Assembly: GCF_009711165.2 (NCBI RefSeq)
Contig: NZ_WMID02000015.1
Span: forward strand, 62,001-126,000
Direction of reading: 5' to 3'
DNA length: 64,000 nt
Source: Flavobacterium sp. MC2016-06
Lineage (GTDB): Bacteria; Bacteroidota; Bacteroidia; Flavobacteriales; Flavobacteriaceae
Part shown: one piece after another, positions 1-9,374 of the stretch
Numbering within the stretch: position 1 is the first letter of the stretch
How the letters are laid out: each line of letters starts with the position of its first letter
Notes under the pieces: model-generated
What the model was told of the DNA's origin: nothing
The model's database searches: none
The model's input: only the letters and a program-made list of their open reading frames with translations
Made by a program: the position numbers and the translations under genes

Positions 1-870
1 GGCAAGCGGAGAATCTTTTACAGGAACTGGCCAAACAGCTGGACTAGGGAAACTAATACCTTTATTGGCACCTCTTACACTAGCATCTTGTCCAAAATAA
101 TATAAAGGCCAACCGTTGTAAGCCAGCTGCGATTTACCAAATACAGTAATAACAGAAAATTTAGATTTATCAAGAATAGAAGGAATTACAATTTTGTCTG
201 TTTCATATATTGGCCAGACAGCATTGTTTGAGAAATCTGCTTTTGTGAAATTATTTTTTTTGAAATTATCATTTTTAAAAGTGTAAAGAGTTAGCCCTTT
301 AGCATCTGTAAAATAAGTAGTCAAACCATCTCCAACCGTATAATCAGATTTGTAGTTTTTACCATCATGTCCTACAAGCTGGCTTTTTACAAGCATGATG
401 GAATAATCTGGTTTTGCAATAAACCAAACACCGCCAACACCATCACCAGTTGTTTGACCTGCAGCTTCAGGTGTATTCGTTCCGTTTACACTCGGAGCAT
501 AGTAGTATAACGGCCATCCTTTATAAGTCAATTGCTTTTTAGCAGATGGAGTAGTAATAGTAGCAAAATCTGATGCCGTTAATCCTGCAGCTAATTTATC
601 TGCAGTTAAATTATCTACATAAAATGGAGGCCATACCGCTTCGCATCCACCAGAACAAGATGCTTGTCCGTTTGCATCTGTTGAGAAAAAATATAAAGCT
701 TTTCCGTTTTTATCTGCAAGATAAGAACCTAATGTCGTACTTGTAGAAAGAGTAATTTCTTTTTTTACTTCCTGAACAGGATCAGGAGTACTATTGTCAC
801 TACTACAGCTTACGAAAAATACTGCTACTGCAACAGCAGTTAAAGCGAATTTAATTGGATTTAATTTCAT
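1..870 (-). CDS. Secreted-repeat lipoprotein (YxxxD type), 3' end cut by window
   Basis: A minus-strand reading frame opens at 870 and is still open at base 1, so 290 residues are visible and the C-terminus is missing. The N-terminus is a lipoprotein signal: Lys-rich start, hydrophobic Ala/Val stretch, then VSCSSDN with Cys22 as the likely lipidated residue. The mature part holds repeats of the kind LYFFSTDANGQ, GWPLYYYAPS, LYTFKND and GWPLYYFGQD with tryptophans in VWPPF and VWPI. These resemble the 'lipoprotein with Yx(FWY)xxD motif' repeat family (COG4315-like). Function of that family is unknown; a cell-envelope location is the safe inference. It is transcribed away from the MgtC-like gene. 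An 8-bp inverted repeat in its leader (ACTTTACT/AGTAAAGT, 913-933) could be an operator or mRNA hairpin. Confidence 0.8.
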   Translation of the reverse strand, partial: MKLNPIKFALTAVAVAVFFVSCSSDNSTPDPVQEVKKEITLSTSTTLGSYLADKNGKALYFFSTDANGQASCSGGCEAVWPPFYVDNLTADKLAAGLTASDFATITTPSAKKQLTYKGWPLYYYAPSVNGTNTPEAAGQTTGDGVGGVWFIAKPDYSIMLVKSQLVGHDGKNYKSDYTVGDGLTTYFTDAKGLTLYTFKNDNFKKNNFTKADFSNNAVWPIYETDKIVIPSILDKSKFSVITVFGKSQLAYNGWPLYYFGQDASVRGANKGISFPSPAVWPVPVKDSPLA

Positions 871-1276
871 CGTTTTTTTAATTTAATTTATATTGAAAAA
901 GGGGGAAAGCATACTTTACTAAAACAGTAAAGTGTTTTATTTTGATGGGTATTTCGTTTAATGACATTTTTGTTACGAACTGTCATATAAAAAATAACCT
1001 TGATGATAGGATATTAAGTTTTTTAAGAAAGTCATGTTTTTTCTTTTGATAAGGTTCAATAGTAAAACAGCTTTAATCCAGATTACCCTACCGAAGAATT
1101 GTTATTTTGTAAAAAAATAAAATGAAGTGTAGGTATTATAAACCTACAAGATGTACATAATTCTATTTTAAAATTAAGATGTGGTAATCATTTTCCAGCC
1201 TTACATTTAAAAGCGCTGTTTTTTATTTTTACAGTATTCTTAAATTCTTTAATTTTATCTAAACAAAAAATAAAAT
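871..1276. other. Divergent intergenic region
   Basis: 406 bases lie between the divergently transcribed lipoprotein and MgtC-like genes. They hold the perfect 8-bp inverted repeat at 913-933 and a second imperfect one, ATGACA (961-966) with TGTCAT (981-986). I see no clean TAnnTTTG box on either strand and no credible gene. Confidence 0.5.
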
Positions 1277-1912
1277 ATGGTTTTTGATATTGAGATTTTA
1301 ATACGTTTTTTATTGGCTTTGCTTTGGGGTGGACTTGTAGGAGCAGAACGAGAATATCATGGTAAAGCAGCAGGATTTCGTACAACCATTATGATTTCTT
1401 TTGGAGCATGCTTTTTTACAATAATGTCTATGGCAATTGGCGGTTCAGCAAATCCCGATCGTATCGCTTCTAATATTGTTACTGGTATTGGATTTTTAGG
1501 GGCAGGCGTAATTTTTAGAGGAGATAACCGTATAAGTGGTATTACCACAGCAGCGACTATTTGGGCTGTTGCAGCTGTGGGTATGGGAATTGGAGCTGGT
1601 TTTTATTTTGCATCAGCCTGTGCGAGTTTGTCTATTTTATTTATACTTGCAGTACTGCCTTTTTTACAAGAACGTATTGACAGGCTTAACCAATCCCGCA
1701 GTTTTTATATACGATGTAGTATAACATCAAATGCAGTTTTACTTTGCGAAGAAGAAATGAAAGCACAGCATATAAAACATAAACTTATGCGTCAGGTTCG
1801 CGATGGCGAAAAATTACATTTGACATGGCAGTTACAAGGAAAATCAGTAAATATGGCTGCTTTTTTCGACAATATGTTTAAAGCTGATTATATTGATTTT
1901 ATGGAGTCATAG
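1277..1912 (+). CDS. MgtC/SapB family inner-membrane protein
   Basis: A 211-residue protein with the MgtC fold signature. The N-terminus has LLWGGLVGAEREYHGKAAG, then hydrophobic helices with FRTTIMISFGA, IGFLGAGVIF and TTAATIWAVAAVGMGIGAG, all typical of MgtC/SapB. The last third (about 140-211) is soluble and could be the small regulatory domain found in some members. MgtC proteins are linked to Mg2+ homeostasis and, in pathogens, to control of ATP synthase; in soil or water bacteria the role is less clear. It stands alone and converges on the S8 protease gene (60 bp between stops). Family call firm, physiological role not. Confidence 0.88.
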   Translation: MVFDIEILIRFLLALLWGGLVGAEREYHGKAAGFRTTIMISFGACFFTIMSMAIGGSANPDRIASNIVTGIGFLGAGVIFRGDNRISGITTAATIWAVAAVGMGIGAGFYFASACASLSILFILAVLPFLQERIDRLNQSRSFYIRCSITSNAVLLCEEEMKAQHIKHKLMRQVRDGEKLHLTWQLQGKSVNMAAFFDNMFKADYIDFMES

Positions 1913-1972
1913 ATATATAAGATTCTAATATTGGTATAGCGTTTTAGTAAAAAAAAGTATTAAAAAGAGACA

Positions 1973-4687
1973 TCAAAAAACGGCAATTTTCCCTGTTTGT
2001 ATTTCACCTAAGTTTGTTATTATTTTATAAATATAAATTCCTGAGGCAGTATTTTTCAGGTTGAAGCTATTTATTTTAGAAAGTAATGGATAAGTAATAG
2101 TATTTTGTCCATTAATATTGTACAAATAGAAAATAGCGTTTTCCTCTTTTTTAGCTTCAATATTTATTTCTTCATTTTTCCCTAATAACGTAGGATGAAC
2201 AAAAAATAAATTATTACCTAAATAATTGGCATCAATAATTTGAGAATTGACTACATTATTGTTTTCTAAAATTATATTTATTTTATAGCTGTTACTCCCT
2301 TTTATCGGGTTGGTATCTAAAAAAGAGAATGTTTTAGAATTGATATCATTTATGGTGCTAATAACACTTTCGGCAGTATTAATTATTTTTACTAAATCTA
2401 TTCTTTTGATATTGTACAGACTAAAAAGACTGGCACTAATCTTTACTTTATCCTCTTCATAAACTTCTGCCAAAGCCAATTCGAAATAGCAATTTGAGTT
2501 TTGAGCATACTGTAATGTTGATTCACTTTTTATTCCTTCGCTATTGTCAAATACAGGAGTAACCGTGTAAAATTTTTCATCAGTATAAGTATAACTAGCG
2601 TTTACAGTTTGTTCTTTAAATTCTAAATGATCACCTGTAAGCTGGTAAATATTAAATAAAACCACATCGGCAGGTTTAGTCCAATTAATTTCTGTTGTAC
2701 CATCACAAACTAAGCTAGTATTTATATTTAAATCATAAGAAATCGTAAAGCTGTCAGAGATATAATCAGTATTGTCAATAGTCATTTTTAATTTTGCTTT
2801 TGAGAATTTTTGCTCCGCAGGAGTATACGTAAATTGTTCGCTGTCTAGATTTATACCATTTGCGATAATTTCCCAAGTTTGTCCATCATTGTAACTAATA
2901 GACAATTGACCAAGAATACCAGAAAATGAAGAATCCCACTTAAAAGGAGAAATTGTTTTACCATCATAAGGAAAATTATCATTCTTAACAGGGTAATTCC
3001 ATTCAAATTTATTTGCCAATTCATATTCGTAAGCAATACAATAATCTTGAGACGTATTTGAAACGTATGTACCAGTAACAGTAATAGTGCAGGATCCAGA
3101 TGCAGGGTTTTCAATAGTTACCTGCTCTATATTGTTAAGTCGATCTTTTCCTCTTGTGGCTTGCTGTTGAGGTGCATCAGGATTAAGAATCCAAGGTAAA
3201 AAAGTAATGTTGTCTGCCGAAATAACTTCTATATCTAAATCGTTTACCAAACTTAGATTACTGTTTATTGCAGCCGGCAAATCGTTCCAGACTAATGTGA
3301 TTTTTAAGTTTTTTGCATTTGGCGGGAGCGTAATGTTATGTGAATTTGTCTGACCAGATGTCAAACTACCAGATATAATTCTATTTTCATTAATAGTTTT
3401 AAGACACTTATCAGCATTAATACTACCATAACCGTAAGTGTAATCGGGACCAGTGTTACCTAAATCTTTTGCGCTGTTAATTAAAACTGCTTTTGTTAGA
3501 GCATTAGTCAAAGAAGTATTGTTTATAGTTTTATACTGTTGTTTCATAAGAGTAATAATTCCTGTAGCCAATGCTGTAGAATTTGAAGTTCCTTGCGTGC
3601 TGAAAGCTACCAACTCTGGTTTTATTCGGCCATCATAAGCTGGACCTTTTGAAGAAAACGACATAATAATTTCGTTTTGGTCAATACAGCCTAACACAAT
3701 ACCATTTTTAGATTGCTTAAAATTACCAGTAATAGATTTAAAACCTTCAAGTCCATTATTACCAGACGAAAAACAATGAGACAAATCAGGATTTAAGAAT
3801 AATTGAGAATCATAAGCATTAGCCAGCGAGCCATAAAAATTCTCAATCACAGTCCCATAAGAATGATTTTGAGTGAGAGCACCTTGTAAAGTTGGTACTT
3901 CATCAGGATAAAGATTTAAAAAGTCAGACGATTGTATCTTCGCTTTTGGAGCGACACCTTTTCCTAAAGCAGAGCTATTTCCTAAACCAGCAACTATAGT
4001 TGCCATAGCCGTTGCGTGGCTTGATACAGTAGCGGATTGTGTTGAGGAAGGAATGTGCTTATTTAACAAATCAATATCATTTAAATCAAAAAAGGCATCT
4101 TTGACAGCTGCAATTTGATTTTCGCCTGTTACAAGAGGAAAATTAGTATTGGCTTTATTAATGTAATTGATACTAAAATTTTGGTCTATTATTTTAGATT
4201 CAGCTTTTGGCTGTAATGATTCTTGTGAAATAGAAGATACACTTCTCAAAACAATAATCTCATTGATAATTTTTTTTGAATCACTTTTAATGGCTACAAG
4301 ATTTTTATCTACTATTTTGATGTCAGAAATGTTCATTGATTTCAAATCAGTAATTAAAGATTCGATAGTATCAGCGGCTATAATATACTGCCTGTCTTCT
4401 TTATGATTTGAGAAGTTTGATGGTAATTTCCATAAATTATTAACTGGAAATATTTTTTTTAAAGATAGATTAGATTTTAAACTTTCATTTTCGACAATAC
4501 AAAAAGTGCTGTCAAGTTTTTTTACAACCTTGTATTTGTTGTGATGCGCATTTTCTAAAGAAGTAAAATAGTATTTCTCAGATTTTCTTTCATTTTCTTT
4601 TTTTAGATATTGTTTCCATTTTTCAGAACCTTGAGAGAGACAGATTAGCGTTGTCATAAAAAGGAGAAAAGTAATTCTTGTCTTCAT
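1973..4687 (-). CDS. Secreted S8 (subtilisin-like) serine protease with T9SS sorting domain
   Basis: 904 residues. A signal peptide (MKTRITFLLFMTTLICLSQG) is followed by a propeptide-like region to about 170 and an S8 catalytic domain. Likely catalytic residues are Asp197 (AAVKDAFFD), His224 (SSHATAMATIVAG), oxyanion Asn310 (CFSSGNNG) and Ser368 (QGTSNSTALATG). The Asp motif is divergent (DAF instead of DTG or DSG). A jelly-roll-like region (about 440-560) and beta-rich linkers follow, and the last 75 residues have the type A T9SS sorting-domain look, with YLYNINGQ, ASGIYIYKI and final KIAVF. It is therefore predicted to be exported by Sec, then passed through the outer membrane by T9SS. Natural substrate unknown; S8 enzymes are broad endopeptidases. 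It is a single-gene unit with none of the shared 27-nt element upstream. Confidence 0.85.
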   Translation of the reverse strand: MKTRITFLLFMTTLICLSQGSEKWKQYLKKENERKSEKYYFTSLENAHHNKYKVVKKLDSTFCIVENESLKSNLSLKKIFPVNNLWKLPSNFSNHKEDRQYIIAADTIESLITDLKSMNISDIKIVDKNLVAIKSDSKKIINEIIVLRSVSSISQESLQPKAESKIIDQNFSINYINKANTNFPLVTGENQIAAVKDAFFDLNDIDLLNKHIPSSTQSATVSSHATAMATIVAGLGNSSALGKGVAPKAKIQSSDFLNLYPDEVPTLQGALTQNHSYGTVIENFYGSLANAYDSQLFLNPDLSHCFSSGNNGLEGFKSITGNFKQSKNGIVLGCIDQNEIIMSFSSKGPAYDGRIKPELVAFSTQGTSNSTALATGIITLMKQQYKTINNTSLTNALTKAVLINSAKDLGNTGPDYTYGYGSINADKCLKTINENRIISGSLTSGQTNSHNITLPPNAKNLKITLVWNDLPAAINSNLSLVNDLDIEVISADNITFLPWILNPDAPQQQATRGKDRLNNIEQVTIENPASGSCTITVTGTYVSNTSQDYCIAYEYELANKFEWNYPVKNDNFPYDGKTISPFKWDSSFSGILGQLSISYNDGQTWEIIANGINLDSEQFTYTPAEQKFSKAKLKMTIDNTDYISDSFTISYDLNINTSLVCDGTTEINWTKPADVVLFNIYQLTGDHLEFKEQTVNASYTYTDEKFYTVTPVFDNSEGIKSESTLQYAQNSNCYFELALAEVYEEDKVKISASLFSLYNIKRIDLVKIINTAESVISTINDINSKTFSFLDTNPIKGSNSYKINIILENNNVVNSQIIDANYLGNNLFFVHPTLLGKNEEINIEAKKEENAIFYLYNINGQNTITYPLLSKINSFNLKNTASGIYIYKIITNLGEIQTGKIAVF

Positions 4688-5267
4688 TTACTGTAGTTGT
4701 TAGGGCGATGTTAACCATTTTTATCAATGTTAAACAAAAAACGACTATTATTAATGTCTTTACTTCTTACTTAATTTAGAAAAAGTAAAGATGAAATTTA
4801 TTCTTAATGACTTCTATTTGAAATAATTATTCCTTGCAGATAAGTCAAAGTTATTAAAATATTTGTAAAAAAAATACGAGTTTTTATTTCATTCAAAAAC
4901 TTCTAAGACTGTAAGAGAGATTTCCTCTTTTTATAACCCGTTTACACTTAAATGTTATAAAAAAGTATAAAACCATTTTCAACACTTATTAAACAAAATA
5001 GAAAATAGATAATAATAGGCGATATTATTTTTTATAACACGCTGATTTATATTTTATTATTGATTTTACTGGGCTGACGATTATAATAAGTTTATTATTA
5101 CTAAAAAAAAGTCATAAAATAATTTAACAAAATATGTTAATTTTGTTAAATAGTTGTTTTTATAAGTATTTTAATATTAAAATTATATAAGTTTGGTAAT
5201 AAATAGTATTAATATTTTGTAAAAACCCTTATCGATCAACTTTTTTAAATTAACCGAAAAAACTATT
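4688..5267. other. Very AT-rich intergenic region upstream of divergent protease genes
   Basis: 580 bases separate the S8 protease (minus) and the M57 lipoprotein (plus). Apart from the candidate promoter at 5192-5219 I see no repeat of note, no hairpin with a T-run and no coding frame with sensible composition. Confidence 0.5.
5192..5219 (+). promoter_or_regulatory. Candidate promoter of M57 peptidase
   Basis: TTTG at 5192-5195, 17 bases, then TATTTTG at 5213-5219 resemble the Bacteroidota -33 (TTTG) and -7 (TAnnTTTG) elements, the latter one base short. It sits about 50 bp before the start codon. Pattern match only, in a very AT-rich stretch. Confidence 0.35.
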
Positions 5268-6095
5268 ATGAAGAAAACCAAATCAATTTTAGCGTTGTCA
5301 TTTATAGCGCTAACGCTATTTTCTTGTAACAAAGAAGATCTAGCAAATCAATCAAACCAAGAATCTCTTGAAGTAACACAAGATGTGTTAAATAAAATTA
5401 GTTCACTTTCTCTAAATACCACAGATGTTCAAGTGATTAAAAGTACTAAGTTAGATGGCACCAAAGAAGATGCATACTTAATAGAAGGATGTATTGTCAT
5501 GTCAAAAGATCAATTAAACAAAATGGATCTTCACGGCGGTATTACTACAGAACAATACCGCACTACTAATTTAGTATCTCCACAAACTATTAGTGTTGTT
5601 GGATTATCAGGGACTGGAACAACAGCGCTGACTACAAACATGCGTGCTGGATTACAAGCAGCAATAAATAGATACAACAATCTAGGATTGTCTATTAACT
5701 TTACACTAACCTTTAGTTCAAGTACTTCAGGTGCAGATATTGTTGTAAGAAGACAAACTGGATCTGCGGGTGGAGTAGCAGGTTTCCCTTCGGGAGGAGC
5801 ACCTTATAATTTAGTTACATTATATTCTGGATTAGATACTTATTCAACAGGTGTAAATGCACACGTATCTGCACACGAAATAGGTCACTGTATCGGTTTA
5901 CGTCATACAGACTGGTTTAGCCGTCAAAGTTGCGGACAGAATACAAGTGAAGGAACAGCTGGTGTAGGAGCAATTCTGATTCCAGGAACTCCTTCAGGAT
6001 ATGATGCAACTTCTTATATGAGAGCATGTTTCAGTTCAAGTGAGACCGGAGCTTTCAATAGTAATGATGTTACAGCTCTGAATTATTTATATTAG
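5268..6095 (+). CDS. M57-type (HEIGH) zinc metallopeptidase lipoprotein
   Basis: 275 residues. The N-terminus (MKKTKSILALSFIALTLFSC) ends in a lipobox Cys20 followed by NKED, an acidic start consistent with surface lipoprotein export in Bacteroidota. The zinc motif HEIGHCIGLRH spans residues 203-213, giving three His ligands and Glu204, and is followed by a Met-containing YMRACFSS segment near 250 that may act as the Met-turn. This is the pattern of the small M57 'dual-action HEIGH' metallopeptidases common in Flavobacteriia. Cellular location: outer membrane, probably exposed. It is monocistronic, with a hairpin at 6128-6158 just downstream. Confidence 0.85.
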   Translation: MKKTKSILALSFIALTLFSCNKEDLANQSNQESLEVTQDVLNKISSLSLNTTDVQVIKSTKLDGTKEDAYLIEGCIVMSKDQLNKMDLHGGITTEQYRTTNLVSPQTISVVGLSGTGTTALTTNMRAGLQAAINRYNNLGLSINFTLTFSSSTSGADIVVRRQTGSAGGVAGFPSGGAPYNLVTLYSGLDTYSTGVNAHVSAHEIGHCIGLRHTDWFSRQSCGQNTSEGTAGVGAILIPGTPSGYDATSYMRACFSSSETGAFNSNDVTALNYLY

Positions 6096-6127
6096 AAGTT
6101 GAATTAGGGTTCTTTTTACAAAATATA

Positions 6128-6158
6128 AGAGGCTGTTTCATAACCTGAAGCAGCCTCT
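6128..6158 (+). terminator. Hairpin after M57 gene
   Basis: Perfect 8-bp arms AGAGGCTG (6128-6135) and CAGCCTCT (6151-6158) followed by ATTTTATATATTTTT. It lies 33 bp after the stop codon and is a likely intrinsic terminator of the plus-strand gene. Confidence 0.7.
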
Positions 6159-6206
6159 ATTTTATATATTTTTATAAATATTAAAAACAGGCAGATAAAA
6201 ATAAAA

Positions 6207-6236
6207 AACCCTGCGAATCATTAGATTCGCAGGGTT
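6207..6236 (-). terminator. Strong hairpin terminator of DUF6055-like gene
   Basis: 13-bp perfect arms (AACCCTGCGAATC and GATTCGCAGGGTT) with a 4-base loop. On the minus strand it is followed by a T-rich run (complement of 6195-6206), 35 bp past the stop of the 6272-8518 gene. Confidence 0.85.
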
Positions 6237-6271
6237 ACTTTTTTAGACTTTATTAAAAATCTAAAATCGTA

Positions 6272-8518
6272 TTATTTCTTGATGAAAGATTTTTTAGTAA
6301 GAGTATTTCCAGTCTGAATGTTTAATAAATAAACACCTGGAACCAATTTACTGCAATTATAAGAAAGATCAATTCTACCAACATCATAAGTCTGATCTGT
6401 AATTACATCCAGTTTACGTCCGTTTGTGTCGTACAATGAAACCGTAACATTTTCTTGTTCCGTCTGCATGAAAGAAATAGTTAAGTTTCCACCAGTTGGA
6501 TTTGGAAAAATGCTCAAACTATAATCAGTCTCAGCATCAGAAACACTGCTCATTCTGCTGGTAGAAGATGCAGCTGTTACAGTACAATTTGGAGTTGAAC
6601 TAAAAGCCATTTGCGCTGCCGTAAAATTGGTAAATGTGGTATTAATATCAACATTAGAAACATCGCTGGCACCTTTTCCATCACAGTCTGCTCTGTTATT
6701 TGTCCAATACGGAAACTGCAAATATACACCTGGTGTAGAACAGCTTCCAATTTCTGCATCACCGCCCACAACAACAGAACTTCCAAAATTTCCGGCAAAT
6801 AACATGGCATTACCTTTTATGTTGGCCGTGTTGGCAACAGAACCGCCTTCCATCCAAGCATTACCTTCTACAATTGCACTGCTAGATAAAGTTGCATTGT
6901 ACACACAAGCATTATCTCTAACAATAGCATTGCCCGAAATAGTACCGCCGTCCACCATTGCAAATCCGTCTATTCTGGCATTACCAGAAATATTTCCAGC
7001 TCTTACAATCGCATACGGACCTACATAAACCGTTGATGCAACAGTGGCAGTATTAGAAACCCATCCGCCTCCGTTTGTATGTATATGCCCGTTGGTTTTA
7101 AGAAAACTTCTAAAATTAGCAGCTGGTTGAAAACCTTCGGGAGTTGCGTTTGCAATTTTTAGTTCGTACGGATATCTTCTTTGTTTTGGATAACCTATAT
7201 CCGTATTATAATTTACGTGCACTTTTGGAGCAGCAAATACAACTAAAAAGATATTGGCTTCTGTATCCGATTTTAACGTAAATGAAGCTTCTCCATCTGT
7301 TTTATACATCGGACTGTAACGCGATACAGAACCATCTGTTTTTGTAGTAACAAAACCATATCTCCAACCCGCTTGAGTAGGATTTACTTCTGAGTGTCCT
7401 TTAAATTTAATAGTAACTTTCTTTTCAGTTCCTGTACAAGTTGGATATAACGGAATTACATTCATTCCGTAATCCTGCGGTGCCCAGTCATTATTGGTAT
7501 AAAACTGATCTGTTGTTCCTGTAACCTTAGTCAAAAGCGTATACTGTCTGCTGGTATATCTTGGCATATTAGTTTTGATGGCATTATAAACCTCTCTAAT
7601 TTTTTTACCAAAATTGCTGGTAGTATTAATTTGAGAATTCCATTGAATAGGATAATCAAATGCCGGCTGACGTTGTGCGTAGCCCCATAAATAATCGTCA
7701 AGCTGGTCTTGCGTAAAACCTTTTAATCTTTTAATCGTTTCAAGCGGATGCTCTTGATTTTGTGATTCTGCCCACATTCTTCGGGTAAAATCAAAACCCT
7801 CTTTTTCTTGTACATAATACATTAAATGAAAATTAGTGTAATGATGACGAGTAGAAGACCACATAAAATGTTTTGTTTGAATCCATCGAGTAAGAGTTCC
7901 ATCGATTTCTGCCCATTGCGAGTAAGCCTGAGCCCTCATAAAATTTGCATGACCTTCAAAAAAAGGACTAGCCCATTCATAGCCAGAAAAAGCCCTTCCG
8001 TCACCAGGATTTTCCTGAATGTGCATCATCATTTGCAGCGTATGGGCAAACTCATGAGATAACGCACCGCCATCTCTAGTTGCCTCTGGATGCACAAACA
8101 TAGCTCCAATAGTATTACTAAAAGAACTTGCCTGCGCAAACGCCTCCAAACGAGGATCTGTAGAATTCCAAGTATTCATCATCATAATAATGATTTTGTA
8201 CTTTCCTAAATTCTTAGTACTTGCATTACTTACAAAACTAAGATCGGTAATGTAACGCTTAAAACTAGTCTCTAATGTGTCGGCAACAGATTTTGGAGTA
8301 AAGCGTAATGCAGTATCAGAATATGTGGCTGGATTTGTACCTACCTTATCGCCCCAATAGACAACAAAATTGGTAGACTCATACTTTCTAGTATTCGATA
8401 CCTTATTGTAAAATTCATTGTTTGGATCACTCCATTCTGTAGGAGTAAAAAGAGTTTTCTGACCTATAGCATAATAGCTGCAGAGAAAAAGGACAACTTG
8501 TAGTAAAACTGTTTTCAT
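6272..8518 (-). CDS. Secreted DUF6055-like HExxH protein with hexapeptide-type repeats and T9SS tail
   Basis: 748 residues with a signal peptide ending AIGQ. Residues about 40-430 look like the DUF6055 family, which includes Svx/AvrXca-type secreted plant-interaction proteins; the assignment is from memory of the family. HEFAH at 155-159 and a downstream Glu188 in FFEGHANF form a gluzincin-like zinc site, so a protease role is plausible. Residues about 480-590 are a run of short repeats (ARIDGFAMVDGG, TISGNAIVRDNACV, SSAIVEGNAWM, ANIKGNAMLFAG), the signature of a left-handed beta-helix made of hexapeptide repeats. The end (IFPNPTGGNLTISF, VPGVYLLNIQ, KSFIKK) is a T9SS sorting domain. It is predicted to be released or displayed outside the cell. 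Monocistronic, with its own terminator. Confidence 0.75.
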   Translation of the reverse strand: MKTVLLQVVLFLCSYYAIGQKTLFTPTEWSDPNNEFYNKVSNTRKYESTNFVVYWGDKVGTNPATYSDTALRFTPKSVADTLETSFKRYITDLSFVSNASTKNLGKYKIIIMMMNTWNSTDPRLEAFAQASSFSNTIGAMFVHPEATRDGGALSHEFAHTLQMMMHIQENPGDGRAFSGYEWASPFFEGHANFMRAQAYSQWAEIDGTLTRWIQTKHFMWSSTRHHYTNFHLMYYVQEKEGFDFTRRMWAESQNQEHPLETIKRLKGFTQDQLDDYLWGYAQRQPAFDYPIQWNSQINTTSNFGKKIREVYNAIKTNMPRYTSRQYTLLTKVTGTTDQFYTNNDWAPQDYGMNVIPLYPTCTGTEKKVTIKFKGHSEVNPTQAGWRYGFVTTKTDGSVSRYSPMYKTDGEASFTLKSDTEANIFLVVFAAPKVHVNYNTDIGYPKQRRYPYELKIANATPEGFQPAANFRSFLKTNGHIHTNGGGWVSNTATVASTVYVGPYAIVRAGNISGNARIDGFAMVDGGTISGNAIVRDNACVYNATLSSSAIVEGNAWMEGGSVANTANIKGNAMLFAGNFGSSVVVGGDAEIGSCSTPGVYLQFPYWTNNRADCDGKGASDVSNVDINTTFTNFTAAQMAFSSTPNCTVTAASSTSRMSSVSDAETDYSLSIFPNPTGGNLTISFMQTEQENVTVSLYDTNGRKLDVITDQTYDVGRIDLSYNCSKLVPGVYLLNIQTGNTLTKKSFIKK

Positions 8519-9179
8519 ATAATTAACGATTTAATGGGGTTAAATAAAAATGATATACAACTTATAAACAGAAAGTTATGTGCGGAAACGTACTTTGCCT
8601 CTCTAAAAGGGTTTTTCTAATTCTAAGAACATGCATGTTTAGTTTTATAATTTGCTATTTTAGCAAGTGTTTGTTTCACATTTGTAAAATTATGTTAAAA
8701 CGAAGGTGTTTAAAAATGCGAATATTACTACATATCAATACTATGTTATCCTGTTTTGAATTATTGTAAATTATTTAAGAGCTGTGTTTTTAAAAATTTA
8801 ATAAACAATACTTAAAAATGCATATAGTTAAATTTAAGGTGTAAAATAATAACAACTATGTAATATAAGGTAATGTCTCATTAGGCAAATTGAAGTTTTA
8901 CTTGATGTTATTTCTTATAAATATTTAGAATAAGAGAGATGTTTTCAGTTAAATGCCAAAGATTACAGTATTAAAAAAACGAACCTTATTTCATCTTAAG
9001 ATTCATTTTTGCCTTCAGGATTCTAACAGTAAATGATTTAGAAAAAATAAGAGCAGTATAAAAGCATTATTACAAGAGATTTCAAAAATTAAATAAGAAT
9101 AAAAAGACGTTATTACTTTTTTACTACGCTTGATTATTATTAGATTTATTCTCTAAAATTGTTAAATTCTTTTATTTAA
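8519..9179. other. Long AT-rich leader/intergenic region
   Basis: 660 bases between the divergent DUF6055-like gene and the GH127 operon, ahead of the regulatory element at 9180. A 63-codon open frame at 8578-8769 has an odd Cys/Leu/Ile-rich composition and no family resemblance, so I do not call it. No repeats or hairpins of note. Confidence 0.5.
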
Positions 9180-9244
9180 GATAATATAGTATTGAGTTCG
9201 GATAAAATATCGTTGTATTAATTTACTAAATGCCTCTAATTTTA
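9180..9244 (+). promoter_or_regulatory. 27-nt regulon element plus -7 box, GH127 operon
   Basis: The element at 9180-9206 reads GATAATATAGTATT, then GAGTTCG, then GATAA. Exactly 30 nt later is TAATTTTA (9237-9244), a one-mismatch version of the Bacteroidota -7 box TAnnTTTG. The two GATAA cores are 21 bp apart, the geometry of a tandem AraC-family site. The leader to the ATG at 9375 is about 125 nt. The same element with the same spacing occurs at 29428-29454, 30467-30493 and 43947-43973. Confidence 0.8.
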
Positions 9245-9374
9245 CAATTATTAAAAAACAAACAATTAGGATATTATTGGCTGTTTTTAATAAATGTAAA
9301 TTTTACACCTATCAGTTAATAGTGCATTTTTATTCGCCCATTAAAGACTTGAAAAACATTAATTTTTTTTGATT

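Noticed and set aside
8578..8769. 63-codon open frame in the gap before the GH127 operon
   Set aside because: Cys/Leu/Ile-rich composition of AT-rich non-coding DNA, no family resemblance and no neighbour logic.
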